A DNA stretch of 64,000 nucleotides from Nocardioides sp. zg-DK7169 (GTDB lineage: Bacteria > Actinomycetota > Actinomycetes > Propionibacteriales > Nocardioidaceae). The notes below the pieces were generated by a model that saw nothing but the letters and a program-made list of their open reading frames with translations, made no database searches and was not told the DNA's origin. Position numbers and translations under genes: made by a program. Shown here one piece after another: positions 33,094 through 41,562 of this stretch (positions within the stretch are counted from its first letter, which is position 1; each line of letters begins with the position of its first letter). Location: contig NZ_JABJRA010000013.1 in NCBI RefSeq assembly GCF_013155365.1, forward strand, positions 1 to 64,000. The letters run 5' to 3'.

Positions 33094-34074
33094 ATGAGGT
33101 TCTCCCTGGACGACGAGCAGCGCTCGTTCGCCACCGCCATCGACGGCCTGCTCACCAGCGCCGACGTGCCCGCGGTCACCCGCGCCTGGGGCACCGGCGA
33201 CACCGCGCCCGGCCTCGCCCTGTGGGGCCGCCTGGCCGAGCTCGGCGTACCCGCCCTGACCGTGCCCGAGGAGGCCGGCGGCATCGGTGCCAGCCCCCTC
33301 GACCTGGTCGTGGCCTTCGAGCTCCTGGGCCGCCACGGCGTCCCGGGCCCGTGGATCGAGTCGGTCGCCCTGGCCCCCGCCCTGCTGGCCGGCACCTCGC
33401 ACGAAGCGCTGCTCGCCGACCTCGCCGAGGGCACCGCCCGGGTGAGCGTCGCGGTCGACACCGTCGCGCCGTACGCCCTGGACGCCGACAGCGCCACGCA
33501 CGTCTTCCACGCCGGCCCCTCCGGACTGTCGGTCGCCGAGGTGGGCGGCGCGCTGGAGTCGGTCGACCCCTCGCGCCGGCTGTTCACCGTCACCCCCGGC
33601 GAGGCGACCCCGCTGGCCGAGGGTGCGCTCGACCGGGCCCTCGACCTGGCCGCGCTGGCCACCGCCGCAGCCCAGGTCGGTGCCGCCGACCGGATGCTGC
33701 GCACCGCCGTCGAGTACGTCGGGCAGCGGCGCCAGTTCGGTCGCGTGATCGGCGAGTACCAGGCCGTCAAGCACCGCCTGGCCGACATCAAGGTCGCGCT
33801 CGACTTCGCCCGCCCGCTGGTGCACGGCGCCGCCCTCGAGCTCCAGGACCAGGCCGCCACCGCCCCGCGCGCGGTCTCCGCGGCGAAGGTCTTCGCCACC
33901 GAGACCGCCCACCGCGCCGGGCGCGCGGCGCTCCAGGTGCACGGCGCCATCGGCTACACCCTCGAGTGCGACCTGAGCATCTGGCTGCTGCGCTCGCGCG
34001 CGCTGCACGGTGCCTGGGGCACGGTCGCGGCCCACCGCGCCCGGGTGCTCGACCACCTGACCACCGCGCGATGA
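33094..34074 (+). CDS. fadE32: FadE32-like acyl-CoA dehydrogenase subunit
   Basis: A 326-aa, short acyl-CoA dehydrogenase-family subunit, as is FadE32 (about 319 aa). WGRLAELGVPALTVPEEAGGIGASPLDLVVAFELLG, then a reduced middle domain, then YVGQRRQFGRVIGEYQAVKHRLADIKVALDFARPLVHGAALE and VHGAIGYTLECDLSIWLLRSRALHGAWG. The shortened FAD-binding middle fits the partner role in a heterotetramer. Two in-frame ATGs exist: 33088 overlaps the fadE31 stop but is only 2 nt from GGAGG, while 33094 has the ideal 8-nt spacing and is chosen. Confidence 0.85.
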   Translation: MRFSLDDEQRSFATAIDGLLTSADVPAVTRAWGTGDTAPGLALWGRLAELGVPALTVPEEAGGIGASPLDLVVAFELLGRHGVPGPWIESVALAPALLAGTSHEALLADLAEGTARVSVAVDTVAPYALDADSATHVFHAGPSGLSVAEVGGALESVDPSRRLFTVTPGEATPLAEGALDRALDLAALATAAAQVGAADRMLRTAVEYVGQRRQFGRVIGEYQAVKHRLADIKVALDFARPLVHGAALELQDQAATAPRAVSAAKVFATETAHRAGRAALQVHGAIGYTLECDLSIWLLRSRALHGAWGTVAAHRARVLDHLTTAR

Positions 34075-34083
34075 GGAGCTGAC

Positions 34084-35187
34084 GTGCGTTTCGCCCTGAC
34101 CGAGGAACAGATCGAGCTGGCCCGCGCCGTGCGCGGGCTGGTCGAGAGGCGCGCCGGCAGCGTCGACGTCCGGGCCGCCTCGGAGTCCGAGCGCGGCTAC
34201 GACACCGAGCTCTGGGAGGCGCTCGCCGGCCAGATCGGCGTCGCCGCCCTCGCCGTCCCGGAGGAGTACGGCGGGGCCGGGTTCAGCTCCTTCGAGACCC
34301 ACGTGGTGCTCGAGGAGCTCGGCCGCTCGCTGTCGCCCTCCCCCCTGCTCGGCTCCGGCGTGCTGGCCACCCAGGCGCTGCTGCTCGGCGCCCCGGCGCA
34401 GGACTGCGAGCGGCTGCTCCCCGACCTGGCGGAGGGCTCGGCGATCGCCGCGCTCGCCTGGGCCGGTCGCGACGGCCGCTGGCGCACCGACGGCTCCGAC
34501 GTGGCCGCCACCGGCACGGGTGCGGAGCGGACGTTGTCCGGCACCGCCACCCTGGTCCTCGACGGCGCCCACGCGGACCTGCTCCTCGTGGTCGCGACGA
34601 CCGACGAGGGCGTCGGCCTCTTCGAGGTCGCCACGGACGCCGCGGGCCTGACCCGCACGCCGGCCGCGGCGATCGACCAGACGCTGCGCTTCGCCACCCT
34701 CGAGCTCGCCGGCACCCCGGCCCGCACCCTGTCGGCCGATCTCGGCGACACCCTCGAGCGGCTGCACGCCGTGGCCGCGACCGCCGTGACGGCGCTCCAG
34801 GTCGGCGGCGCGCAGGCGGCGATGGACCGCACGGTCGCCTACCTCAAGGAGCGCGAGCAGTTCGGCCGCCAGCTGGGCTCCTTCCAGGCGCTCAAGCACC
34901 GCGTCGCCGACATGCTGGTCAAGGTCGAGACCGCGCGCTCGATGTCGTGGGCCGCCGGCTTCGCCGCCAGCCAGGGCGCCGAGGACCTGCCGCTGCAGGC
35001 GGCGCACGCGAAGGCCTGGTGCTCCGATGCGTTCTCCCACGTCGCCGGCGACATGATCCAGCTGCACGGCGGCATCGCGATCACCTGGGAGCACGACGCG
35101 CACCTGTTCTTCAAGCGGGCGCACGCGACCGCGCAGCTCTTCGGCCAGGCCCACGAGCACCGTCGCCGGGTCCTCGCCAGCGTCTGA
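34084..35187 (+). CDS. fadE33: FadE33-like acyl-CoA dehydrogenase subunit
   Basis: A 367-aa protein. ALTEEQIELARAVRGLVERRAG opens it, GVAALAVPEEYGGAGFSSFETHVVLEELGRSLSPSPLLGSGVLATQAL is the typical N-terminal domain, and YLKEREQFGRQLGSFQALKHRVADMLVKVETARSMSWAAG with QLHGGIAITWEHDAHLFFKRAHATAQLFG forms the C-terminal helical domain. Order and spacing with fadE31-fadE32 mirror the mycobacterial KstR2 regulon. GTG at 34084 is 9 nt after the fadE32 stop, with GGAGC just before it. Last gene of the operon. Confidence 0.85.
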   Translation: MRFALTEEQIELARAVRGLVERRAGSVDVRAASESERGYDTELWEALAGQIGVAALAVPEEYGGAGFSSFETHVVLEELGRSLSPSPLLGSGVLATQALLLGAPAQDCERLLPDLAEGSAIAALAWAGRDGRWRTDGSDVAATGTGAERTLSGTATLVLDGAHADLLLVVATTDEGVGLFEVATDAAGLTRTPAAAIDQTLRFATLELAGTPARTLSADLGDTLERLHAVAATAVTALQVGGAQAAMDRTVAYLKEREQFGRQLGSFQALKHRVADMLVKVETARSMSWAAGFAASQGAEDLPLQAAHAKAWCSDAFSHVAGDMIQLHGGIAITWEHDAHLFFKRAHATAQLFGQAHEHRRRVLASV

Positions 35188-35233
35188 GGACCACCCGGTC
35201 CACGGCCGCCGTACGGGCCGCACCGCCACTCGC

Positions 35234-35251
35234 AGCACACAATCGCTAGGT
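35234..35251. promoter_or_regulatory. Degenerate KstR2-type operator C before ipdA
   Basis: AGCACAC-AATC-GCTAGGT. The right arm is perfect and the left arm keeps 4 of 7 positions. TAGGTT inside it (35248-35253) could be the ipdA -10 box. The spacer AATC is identical to that of site A2. Confidence 0.65.
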
Positions 35252-35269
35252 TTCAGAATGGAGTCTCGT

Positions 35270-36136
35270 ATGGGCGACAAGACCATGCCGCTGGAGGACC
35301 TCACCCAGCACGTCGAGTCCGGCATGACGATCGGCATCGGCGGATGGGGTTCTCGGCGCAAGCCGATGGCGATGGTCCGCCAGCTCTTGCGCAGCGACGT
35401 CACCGACCTCACGGTCGTGACCCTCGGCGGTCCCGACGTCGGGCTGCTGTGCGCGGCCGGCAAGGTGCGCAAGCTGATCTACGGGTTCGTCTCGCTGGAC
35501 AGCATCGCGCTGGACCCGCACTTCCAGGCGATCCGCGAGAGCGGCGGCATCGAGACCTGGGAGTACGACGAGGGCATGTTCGTCGCCGCCCTCAAGGCCG
35601 GCGCCAGCCGCCTCTCGTTCCTGCCCAGCCGCGCCGGCCTCGGCAGCGACGTGCTGGAGATGAACCCGCACCTGCGCACCGTCGCCTCGCCGTACGACGA
35701 CGAGGTGTACGTCGCGGTGCCGGGCGTGCGGATGGACGTCTCGCTGATCCACCTCAACCGCGCCGACGCCACGGGCAACGCGCAGTACCTGGGTCCGGAC
35801 CCGTACTTCGACGACCTCTACGCGATGGCCTCGACCAAGACCATCGTGTCGACCGAGAAGGTCGTCCCCACCGCCGAGCTGGGCGCGTCCGCGCCGCAGA
35901 CGCTGCTGGTGAGCCGGATCTTCACCGACGGCGTGATCGAGGCGCCCAACGGCGCCCACTTCACCACCTGCGAGCCCGACTACGGCCGCGACGAGGCCTT
36001 CCAGAAGCACTACGCCGCGAGCGCCAAGGACCCGGACGCCTGGCAGGCGTTCACCGAGCGCTTCCTCACCGGCGACGAGGCCGCCTACCAGGCGGCCGTC
36101 CAGCAGTTCCACGCGGAGAGCAAGGAGCAGGCATGA
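35270..36136 (+). CDS. ipdA: IpdA, CoA-transferase-like hydrolase alpha subunit (ring C opening)
   Basis: A 288-aa family I CoA-transferase-fold subunit. SGMTIGIGGWGSRRKPMAMVRQLLRSDVTDLTVV (about 14-47) and GAHFTTCEPDYGRDEAFQKHYA near the C-terminus are characteristic of IpdA. IpdAB is a ring-cleaving hydrolase that opens the last steroid ring of COCHEA-CoA, despite its CoA-transferase ancestry. ATG at 35270 (MGDKTMPLED) is chosen because GGAG lies 6 nt upstream and homologues start there; ATG 35258, possibly leaderless, is an alternative. Stop overlaps the ipdB start by 4 bp. Confidence 0.9.
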   Translation: MGDKTMPLEDLTQHVESGMTIGIGGWGSRRKPMAMVRQLLRSDVTDLTVVTLGGPDVGLLCAAGKVRKLIYGFVSLDSIALDPHFQAIRESGGIETWEYDEGMFVAALKAGASRLSFLPSRAGLGSDVLEMNPHLRTVASPYDDEVYVAVPGVRMDVSLIHLNRADATGNAQYLGPDPYFDDLYAMASTKTIVSTEKVVPTAELGASAPQTLLVSRIFTDGVIEAPNGAHFTTCEPDYGRDEAFQKHYAASAKDPDAWQAFTERFLTGDEAAYQAAVQQFHAESKEQA

Positions 36137-36894
36137 GCACCGACATCACCCGCGCCGAGGTCTGCGTCGCCGCATGCAGCGACGCCTGGAAGGGCTCCGG
36201 CGAGGTCCTGGCGCACGCCGTGGGCCTGGTCCCCACGATCAGCGCCCGGCTGGCCAAGCTGACCCACTCCCCCGACCTGGTCCTCACCGACGGTGAGTGC
36301 TTCTTGATGTCGGAGCCCCCGCCGCTGGGCCGCAGCGCCGCCGCGGGCGGGACCATCGAGAGCTGGGCGCCGTTCCGCCTGATCTTCGACATCCTGGCCA
36401 CCGGCAAGCGCCACAGCATGATGGGCGCCAGCCAGGTGGACCGCTTCGGCAACCAGAACATCTCCTCGATCGGCGACTGGCGCAAGCCCAAGCGGCAGCT
36501 GATCGGCGTGCGCGGCGCGCCGGGCAACACCGCCAACCACCGCACCGACTACTGGATCGCGAAGCACACCTCGCGGGTCTTCGTGGAGTCGGTCGACGTG
36601 GTCTCGGGTGTCGGCAACGACCGGGCCCGCGCCCACGAGACGCCGTCGCTGCGCTTCCACGACCTCGGCGTGGTGATCACCGACCTCGCCGTCCTGGACT
36701 ACGACGACGAGGGCAGGCTGAAGGTCCGCTCGCTGCACCCCGGCGTCACGGCCGAGCAGGTGCAGGAGGCGACCGGGTTCGACATCGACGTCTCCTCGGC
36801 GACCACCACCCGCGTCCCCGACGCGGAGGAGCTGCGCCTGATCCGCGAGGTCCTCGACCCGCGCAGCCTGCGCGACCGCGAGGTCCGCAGCTGA
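36133..36894 (+). CDS. ipdB: IpdB, CoA-transferase-like hydrolase beta subunit (ring C opening)
   Basis: A 253-aa beta subunit partnering IpdA. It begins MSTDITRAEVCVAACSDAWKGSGEVLAHAVGLVPTISARLAKLTHSPDLVLTDGE, matching IpdB start to start. SMMGASQVDRFGNQNISSIGDWRKPKRQLIGVRGAPGNTANHRTDYW is the conserved core. Translationally coupled to ipdA through ATGA. A perfect 17-bp stem terminator follows. Together the pair removes the last carbocycle of the steroid nucleus. Confidence 0.9.
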   Translation: MSTDITRAEVCVAACSDAWKGSGEVLAHAVGLVPTISARLAKLTHSPDLVLTDGECFLMSEPPPLGRSAAAGGTIESWAPFRLIFDILATGKRHSMMGASQVDRFGNQNISSIGDWRKPKRQLIGVRGAPGNTANHRTDYWIAKHTSRVFVESVDVVSGVGNDRARAHETPSLRFHDLGVVITDLAVLDYDDEGRLKVRSLHPGVTAEQVQEATGFDIDVSSATTTRVPDAEELRLIREVLDPRSLRDREVRS

Positions 36895-36905
36895 GCTGAG
36901 CACCG

Positions 36906-36941
36906 AAGAAGGGCCGGGGCGCGTGCGCCCCGGCCCTTCTT
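36906..36941. terminator. Strong bidirectional terminator between ipdB and kstR2
   Basis: AAGAAGGGCCGGGGCGC (17 bp) pairs perfectly with GCGCCCCGGCCCTTCTT, with a nominal 2-nt loop that opens to GCGCGTGCGC in practice. The A/T-rich outer ends give a U-tail in both directions. Confidence 0.92.
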
Positions 36942-36992
36942 GGCTCGGTCTCGGACCGGTGGTCTCAGCCCGGGGTGTCCCAGGCGGGTGTC

Positions 36993-37616
36993 TCAGGCCA
37001 GCAGGCCGGAGTGGATGAGCTCGAGGTACTGCTCGGCGAGCTTCTCGTGGCGCAGCTTGCCGCGCGGGTTGTACCAGCGCACGGTGGACCACATCGCGTC
37101 GCGCAGCAGCCGGTAGACGATCTTCATCTCCAGGTTGGGGCGGAAGTCGCCACTTTGCCGGCCGGCCTCCAGCACCTCGAGCCACACCGCCTCGATGGAG
37201 CGGCTGGTGCGGGTCACGAAGTCGAAGCCCGGCAGGTTCGCCGTCACGGCGTACTCGTTCTGGTAGAGCGCGACGGCGTGCTGCTGCTCGTGCATCGTGC
37301 GGAACGAGGAGCGCACCAGGCCGTCGAACTTCTCCCGGGCCGTCACGTCCTGCCCCACGACCTCGGCGTACTGCGCGTAGAGGCCCTCCAGGAAGCCCTG
37401 CAGGATCTCACCGAGCATCGCCTCCTTGGAGTCGAAGTGGTGGTAGAGGCTTCCCGACAAGATGCCCGCCTCGTCCGCGATGTCGCGGACGGTGGTCTGG
37501 GAGTAGCCGCGGGTGGCGAAGAGCTGGGCGGCGATCGCCAGCAGCTCCGAGCGGCGGTTGGAGCCGTTGGCGCCGGCGCCCTTCCGCGGCTGCTTCGCAG
37601 CTTCCTTGGGGGTCAT
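36993..37616 (-). CDS. kstR2: KstR2, TetR-family repressor of HIP catabolism
   Basis: A 207-aa TetR protein. The DNA-binding domain is RRSELLAIAAQLFATRGYSQTTVRDIADEAGILSGSLYHHFDSKEAMLGEIL (about 21-72); VRDIADEAGILSGSLYHHF is identical in kind to mycobacterial KstR2. The C-terminal part (YRLLRDAMWSTVRWYNPRGKLRHEKLAEQYLELIHSGL) also matches. KstR2 is released from DNA by HIP-CoA, the product of FadD3. ATG has an AGGAAGGGA site. Divergent from fadD3 with operator D between them, so autoregulation is expected. Confidence 0.88.
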   Translation of the reverse strand: MTPKEAAKQPRKGAGANGSNRRSELLAIAAQLFATRGYSQTTVRDIADEAGILSGSLYHHFDSKEAMLGEILQGFLEGLYAQYAEVVGQDVTAREKFDGLVRSSFRTMHEQQHAVALYQNEYAVTANLPGFDFVTRTSRSIEAVWLEVLEAGRQSGDFRPNLEMKIVYRLLRDAMWSTVRWYNPRGKLRHEKLAEQYLELIHSGLLA

Positions 37617-37709
37617 GGGTGGTCCCTTCCTGCAACGAGCGTCGCGGACGCCGATGACGACATTCGACTCGCAAGACGCGTGACGCGACACATCGGTCTG
37701 ACGTAGGTT

Positions 37710-37727
37710 ACCTAACAAGCACTTGGT
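37710..37727. promoter_or_regulatory. KstR2-type operator D (kstR2/fadD3 intergenic)
   Basis: ACCTAAC-AAGC-ACTTGGT, an inverted repeat containing AACAAGCACTTGGT, close to the published KstR2 motif AnCAAGnnCTTGnT. A further small palindrome TAGGTTACCTA adjoins it at 37704-37714. Confidence 0.88.
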
Positions 37728-37742
37728 TAGTAAGGAGCTTTC

Positions 37743-39338
37743 GTGGACATCCCCCGCACGATCCCGGCACTCCTGGACGACGGAGCCCGACGCTTCGGCC
37801 CCCGTCCGGCGATCGTCGATGGTGCACACCGCCTGACCTACGCCGATCTTCTCGACGCGGCCCGCACGGCCGCACGAGCCTACGCCGCGCGCGGCGTCCG
37901 CCTCGGCGACCGGGTGGCCATCTGGGCCCCCAACCGCACGGAGTACGCCGTGGCGCTGCTGGGTGCCCAGCTCATCGGCGCGGCCGTCGTGCCGCTCAAC
38001 ACCCGCTACCGCGGCCACGAGGCCCGCGTGGTGCTCGACCGCTCGCGCGCGAGCACGCTGGTGGTCAGCAACGGCTTCCTCGGCACCGACTTCGTCGCGC
38101 TGGTCGCCGACGCCGCCGCCGACGGCGAGACGGGCTCCGGGCCGATCCCCGGGCTGCCGCACCTGCACACCGTCATCGACCTCGGCGACGGCCCGTACCG
38201 CGCCGACACCGTGTCGTGGGCGGACTTCCTGGCCGGCGCCGAGGGCGTGTCCGAGGACGAGCTCACCGCGATGGTCGAGGCGGTCACGCCGGACACCGTG
38301 TGCGACATCCTCTACACCTCCGGCACCACCGGGGTCCCGAAGGGCGTCATGAGCGCCCACCGCCAGACCGTCGGGGTGGCCCAGGTCTGGTCGCGCGGCG
38401 CCTCGCTGACCGAGTCCGACCGCTACGCGATCGTGAACCCGTTCTTCCACTCCTTCGGCTACAAGGCCGGGATGATCGCCGCCTTCACCCGCGGCACGAG
38501 CATCTACCCCCTCGCGACGTTCGACGCGGAGGGCCTGATGGGCCTCATCGAGCGGGAGCGGATCACCGTGCTCCCCGGGGCCCCGACGATCTTCACCACG
38601 CTGATCAACCACCCGCGACGCGAGGACTTCGACCTGTCCTCGCTGCGCTTCTCGATCGCCGGCGCCGCCTCGGTGCCGGAGCGGCTCTTCGCGGAGATGC
38701 AGGAGATCCTCGGCATCGACGCCGTGGCGCAGGCCTACGGGCTCACCGAGTGCGTGGTGGCGACCCAGTCGCGCCCGAACGAGGACCCGCTGCACGTCGC
38801 GGAGACCACCGGCCCGGGCGTGCCCGGCATCGAGGTGCGCGTCGTCGACGCCCAGGGCCTGGACCAGCCGGTCGGCGTCGACGGGGAGATCTGGCTGCGC
38901 GGCGACAACGTCATGCTCGGCTACTTCGAGGATCCCGCGGCGACGGCCGAGGCCATCGACGCAGACGGCTGGCTGCACACCGGCGACGTCGGACGCCTCG
39001 ACGAGCACGGCTGCCTGAAGATCACCGACCGGATCAAGGACATGTTCATCGTCGGCGGGTTCAACGTCTACCCCGCCGAGGTCGAGAACGTCCTGGCCGC
39101 CCACCCGGCCGTGCTCGAGGCGGCCGTCGTCGGCATCCCCGACGACCGCATGGGCAGCGTGGGCCGCGCGTACGTCGTGACCCGGCCGGGCGCCGAGGTG
39201 GACGCCGCCGAGCTCACGACGTGGTGCCGCGAGCGGCTGGCCAACTTCAAGGTCCCGCGCGAGATCGTCGCCGTCGGCGAGTTCCCCCGCAACGCCAGCG
39301 GCAAGATCCTCAAGCGCGACCTGCGCACCGACGCCTGA
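37743..39338 (+). CDS. fadD3: FadD3, HIP-CoA synthetase
   Basis: A 531-aa AMP-forming acyl-CoA ligase. The P-loop-like A3 motif is LYTSGTTGVPKGVMSAHRQT (about 190-209). The adenylation core includes NPFFHSFGYKAGMIAAF, AYGLTECVV and the hinge [40 protein letters not shown], and the catalytic lysine is in NASGKILKRDL. The details match FadD3, which activates HIP after ring A/B removal and so makes the KstR2 inducer. GTG at 37743 has AAGGAG 5 nt upstream. Followed by a strong terminator; monocistronic. Confidence 0.88.
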   Translation: MDIPRTIPALLDDGARRFGPRPAIVDGAHRLTYADLLDAARTAARAYAARGVRLGDRVAIWAPNRTEYAVALLGAQLIGAAVVPLNTRYRGHEARVVLDRSRASTLVVSNGFLGTDFVALVADAAADGETGSGPIPGLPHLHTVIDLGDGPYRADTVSWADFLAGAEGVSEDELTAMVEAVTPDTVCDILYTSGTTGVPKGVMSAHRQTVGVAQVWSRGASLTESDRYAIVNPFFHSFGYKAGMIAAFTRGTSIYPLATFDAEGLMGLIERERITVLPGAPTIFTTLINHPRREDFDLSSLRFSIAGAASVPERLFAEMQEILGIDAVAQAYGLTECVVATQSRPNEDPLHVAETTGPGVPGIEVRVVDAQGLDQPVGVDGEIWLRGDNVMLGYFEDPAATAEAIDADGWLHTGDVGRLDEHGCLKITDRIKDMFIVGGFNVYPAEVENVLAAHPAVLEAAVVGIPDDRMGSVGRAYVVTRPGAEVDAAELTTWCRERLANFKVPREIVAVGEFPRNASGKILKRDLRTDA

Positions 39339-39382
39339 CCCATCGGGGCCGCGCCTGTCGCGACCCCCGGCCGCAGACGAAA

Positions 39383-39419
39383 GGACGGCGCCGCCCCCTA
39401 CCGGGGAGCGGCGCCGTCC
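39383..39419. terminator. Strong terminator between fadD3 and a thiolase gene
   Basis: GGACGGCGCCGC pairs perfectly with GCGGCGCCGTCC, and the loop contains a further CCCC/GGGG pairing. Convergent genes on both sides. Confidence 0.9.
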
Positions 39420-39435
39420 TTCGTGCGGGGCTGGG

Positions 39436-40653
39436 TCAGCTGAGGCGCTCGAGGACCAGGGCCATGCCCTGGCCGCCGGCGGCGCACATGGTCTCGAGAC
39501 CGAACTGCACGTCGCGCTCCTGCATGCCGTGGATCAGCGTGGTGGCCATCCGGGCGCCGGTGGAGCCGAACGGGTGGCCCAGCGCGATCGCGCCGCCGTT
39601 GACGTTGACCCGGTCGATGTCCAGGCCGAGCTGGTCGATGCTCGGGAGCACCTGGGCGGCGAACGCCTCGTTCATCTCCACGAGGCCGACGTCGCTGGCC
39701 GAGAGGCCGGCGCGGGCGAGCGCCTGGCGGCTGGCCTCGACCGGGCCGAGGCCCATGATCTCCGGGCTGAGCGCGGAGACGCCGGAGGACACGATCCGCG
39801 CGAGCGGGGTCAGGCCCAGCTCGGCGGCGCGGGTGTCGCTCATGACCACGAGCGCCGCGGCGCCGTCGTTGAGCGGGCAGCAGTTGGCGGCCGTGACCGT
39901 GCCGTCGGGGCGGAAGACCGGCTGCATCGACTGCACCTTCTCCAGCGTGACGCCGCGGCGCGGGCCGTCGTCGGTGCTCACCACGGTGCCGTCGGCGAGG
40001 GTCACCGGCGTGACGTCACGCTCCCAGAAGCCACGGTCCGCGGCCTGCTCGGCGAGGTTCTGGCTGCGCACGGCGTACTCGTCCTGGGCCTCGCGGGAGA
40101 CCTTGCAGTGCTCGGCGACGTTCTCCGCGGTCTCGCCCATGGCGAGGTAGGCGTCGGGCAGCTGGCCGAGCTCGCGCGGGTCGACCCACGGCTCGCCGGC
40201 GGCGATGCGTGCCTTGGTGCGCTCGGCGGCCTCGTCGTAGATCGGGTTCTTGGTGTCCGGCATGCCGTCGGACTTGCCCTGCGCGAAGCGCGAGACGCAC
40301 TCGACGCCGGCCGAGACGAAGACGTCGCCCTCACCGGCGCGGATGGCGTGCATCGCCATCCGGGTGGTCTGCAGCGAGGAGGCGCAGTAGCGGTGCACGG
40401 TGGTGCCCGGCAGGCCGTCGAGGCCCAGGCGCATCGCGACCATGCGGCCGAGGTTGTAGGCCTGCTCGCCGGCCGGCTGCGCGCAGCCGAGCATCAGGTC
40501 GTCGATCTCGGTGCGGTCCAGCGCGGGCAGGGCCGCGAGCGCGGCCTCGACCATCTGGGCGGCGAGGTCGTCGGGGCGCACGTCCTTGAGGGAGCCCTTG
40601 AAGGCACGCCCGATCGGGGACCGGGCGACGGAGACGATGACTGCTTCAGGCAT
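39436..40653 (-). CDS. Thiolase (acetyl-CoA C-acyltransferase)
   Basis: A 405-aa thiolase. Catalytic Cys in VHRYCASSLQTTRMAMHAI (Cys about 92), His in NVNGGAIALGHPFGSTGARM (about 358) and the second Cys in LETMCAAGGQGMALVLERLS. The start AVIVSVARSPIGRAFKGSLKDVRPDDLAAQMV resembles generic FadA/FadA3 beta-ketothiolases more than FadA5 or FadA6. GAAGGA lies 6 nt before the ATG. It follows the SDR at 41496 on the same strand, and the pair is probably driven from the 41.5-kb promoter with operator E. Likely completes a beta-oxidation round of a HIP fragment. Confidence 0.82.
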   Translation of the reverse strand: MPEAVIVSVARSPIGRAFKGSLKDVRPDDLAAQMVEAALAALPALDRTEIDDLMLGCAQPAGEQAYNLGRMVAMRLGLDGLPGTTVHRYCASSLQTTRMAMHAIRAGEGDVFVSAGVECVSRFAQGKSDGMPDTKNPIYDEAAERTKARIAAGEPWVDPRELGQLPDAYLAMGETAENVAEHCKVSREAQDEYAVRSQNLAEQAADRGFWERDVTPVTLADGTVVSTDDGPRRGVTLEKVQSMQPVFRPDGTVTAANCCPLNDGAAALVVMSDTRAAELGLTPLARIVSSGVSALSPEIMGLGPVEASRQALARAGLSASDVGLVEMNEAFAAQVLPSIDQLGLDIDRVNVNGGAIALGHPFGSTGARMATTLIHGMQERDVQFGLETMCAAGGQGMALVLERLS

Positions 40654-40725
40654 GGCATTCCTTCGTTCGTGGAGCGGTGGGACGGGCTGCCGGCCGGGTC
40701 GACCGGGGCCGCCGGAGGCGAATGG

Positions 40726-41496
40726 TCAGGAGTTCGGGGTGTGCGCGAGGAACGCCGGCCACTCGCCGCCGCCGTCGACGTTGAGCACGGCGCCAGTGAT
40801 GTGGCTCGACAGCGGTGAGGCCAGCATCAGGCAGGCGTTGCCGACCTCCTGCGGGGTCGCGAACACGCCCCGCGGGATGGTGGCCGCGACCCGCGCCGCC
40901 TGCTCCTCGTCGCCGTAGTGGTCGACCGAGCCGGGCGTCGCGACGAGGCCGCAGCTGACGGCGTTGACCCGCACCGCGGGTGCCCACTCGACCGCGAGGC
41001 TCGTGGTCAGGCTCTCCACGGCCGCCTTCGCCGCGCCGTACACCGCCGTGCCCGGGCTGGGCCGGCGCGCGGAGATCGAGGTGATGTTGAGCAGCACTCC
41101 CTCCCCGGCGTCCACGAGGTGGCGGTGCGCGGCGTGCGCGACGTTGACCGTGGCCATGAAGTTGAGGTCGGTGATCTTCTGGTGGAAGCGCACCGAGGCG
41201 TCGCGGAAGCCGGCGTACGGCGCGCCGCCGGCGTTGTTGACCGCCACGTCGAGGCGACCGTGGCGTTCCACGATGTCCTCGACCCAGCGCACCACCTGGT
41301 CGGCCTCGCGGACGTCGACGGAGGTGAACCGCGCCTGGCGGCCGTCGACCTCGCGCAACGTCTCGGGCGTGCTGCGCCCGCAGATCTCGACCTCGGCTCC
41401 AGCACGCAGGAAGGTCTCGACGATGCCGTCACCGACGCCGCGGGCTCCCCCGGTCACCAGCACGACCTGTCCGGTCATGTCGATCGTGAACGACAC
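40726..41496 (-). CDS. SDR of the KstR2-linked cluster (Rv3549c-like)
   Basis: A 256-aa classical SDR. VVLVTGGARGVGDGIVETFLRAGAEVEICGR binds cofactor, NNAGGAPYAGFRDASVRFHQKITDLNF follows, and the catalytic set is TSISARRPSPGTAVYGAAKAAVESLTTSLAVEWAPAVRVNAVSCGLVATPGS. GTG at 41496 is preceded by GAGAGGA. KstR2-regulon position and length recall Rv3549c, whose step is not firmly assigned. Probably co-transcribed with the thiolase 72 nt downstream, under operator E. Confidence 0.78.
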   Translation of the reverse strand: MSFTIDMTGQVVLVTGGARGVGDGIVETFLRAGAEVEICGRSTPETLREVDGRQARFTSVDVREADQVVRWVEDIVERHGRLDVAVNNAGGAPYAGFRDASVRFHQKITDLNFMATVNVAHAAHRHLVDAGEGVLLNITSISARRPSPGTAVYGAAKAAVESLTTSLAVEWAPAVRVNAVSCGLVATPGSVDHYGDEEQAARVAATIPRGVFATPQEVGNACLMLASPLSSHITGAVLNVDGGGEWPAFLAHTPNS

Positions 41497-41536
41497 GGTG
41501 ATCCTCTCTCTCGTTTGCGAGCAGCATAGGTCAGTT

Positions 41537-41554
41537 CCCAAGCAAGTGCTAGGT
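41537..41554. promoter_or_regulatory. KstR2-type operator E between two divergent SDR genes
   Basis: CCCAAGC-AAGT-GCTAGGT, one mismatch to the cluster consensus. The right arm overlaps TAGGTT (41550-41555), a -10-like box exactly 7 nt before the GTG at 41563, so the plus-strand SDR is probably leaderless and directly repressed. Confidence 0.82.
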
Positions 41555-41562
41555 TGCCATGC

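Noticed and set aside
35270..36894. Ordinary 3-oxoacid CoA-transferase
   Set aside because: The alpha and beta subunits match IpdA/IpdB, which act as ring-cleaving hydrolases, and lie in the KstR2 cluster.
39436..40653. FadA5 (steroid side-chain thiolase) assignment
   Set aside because: The N-terminus and active-site surroundings (VHRYCASSLQT) fit generic FadA/FadA3-type thiolases better than FadA5 (QCGSGQQ-type).
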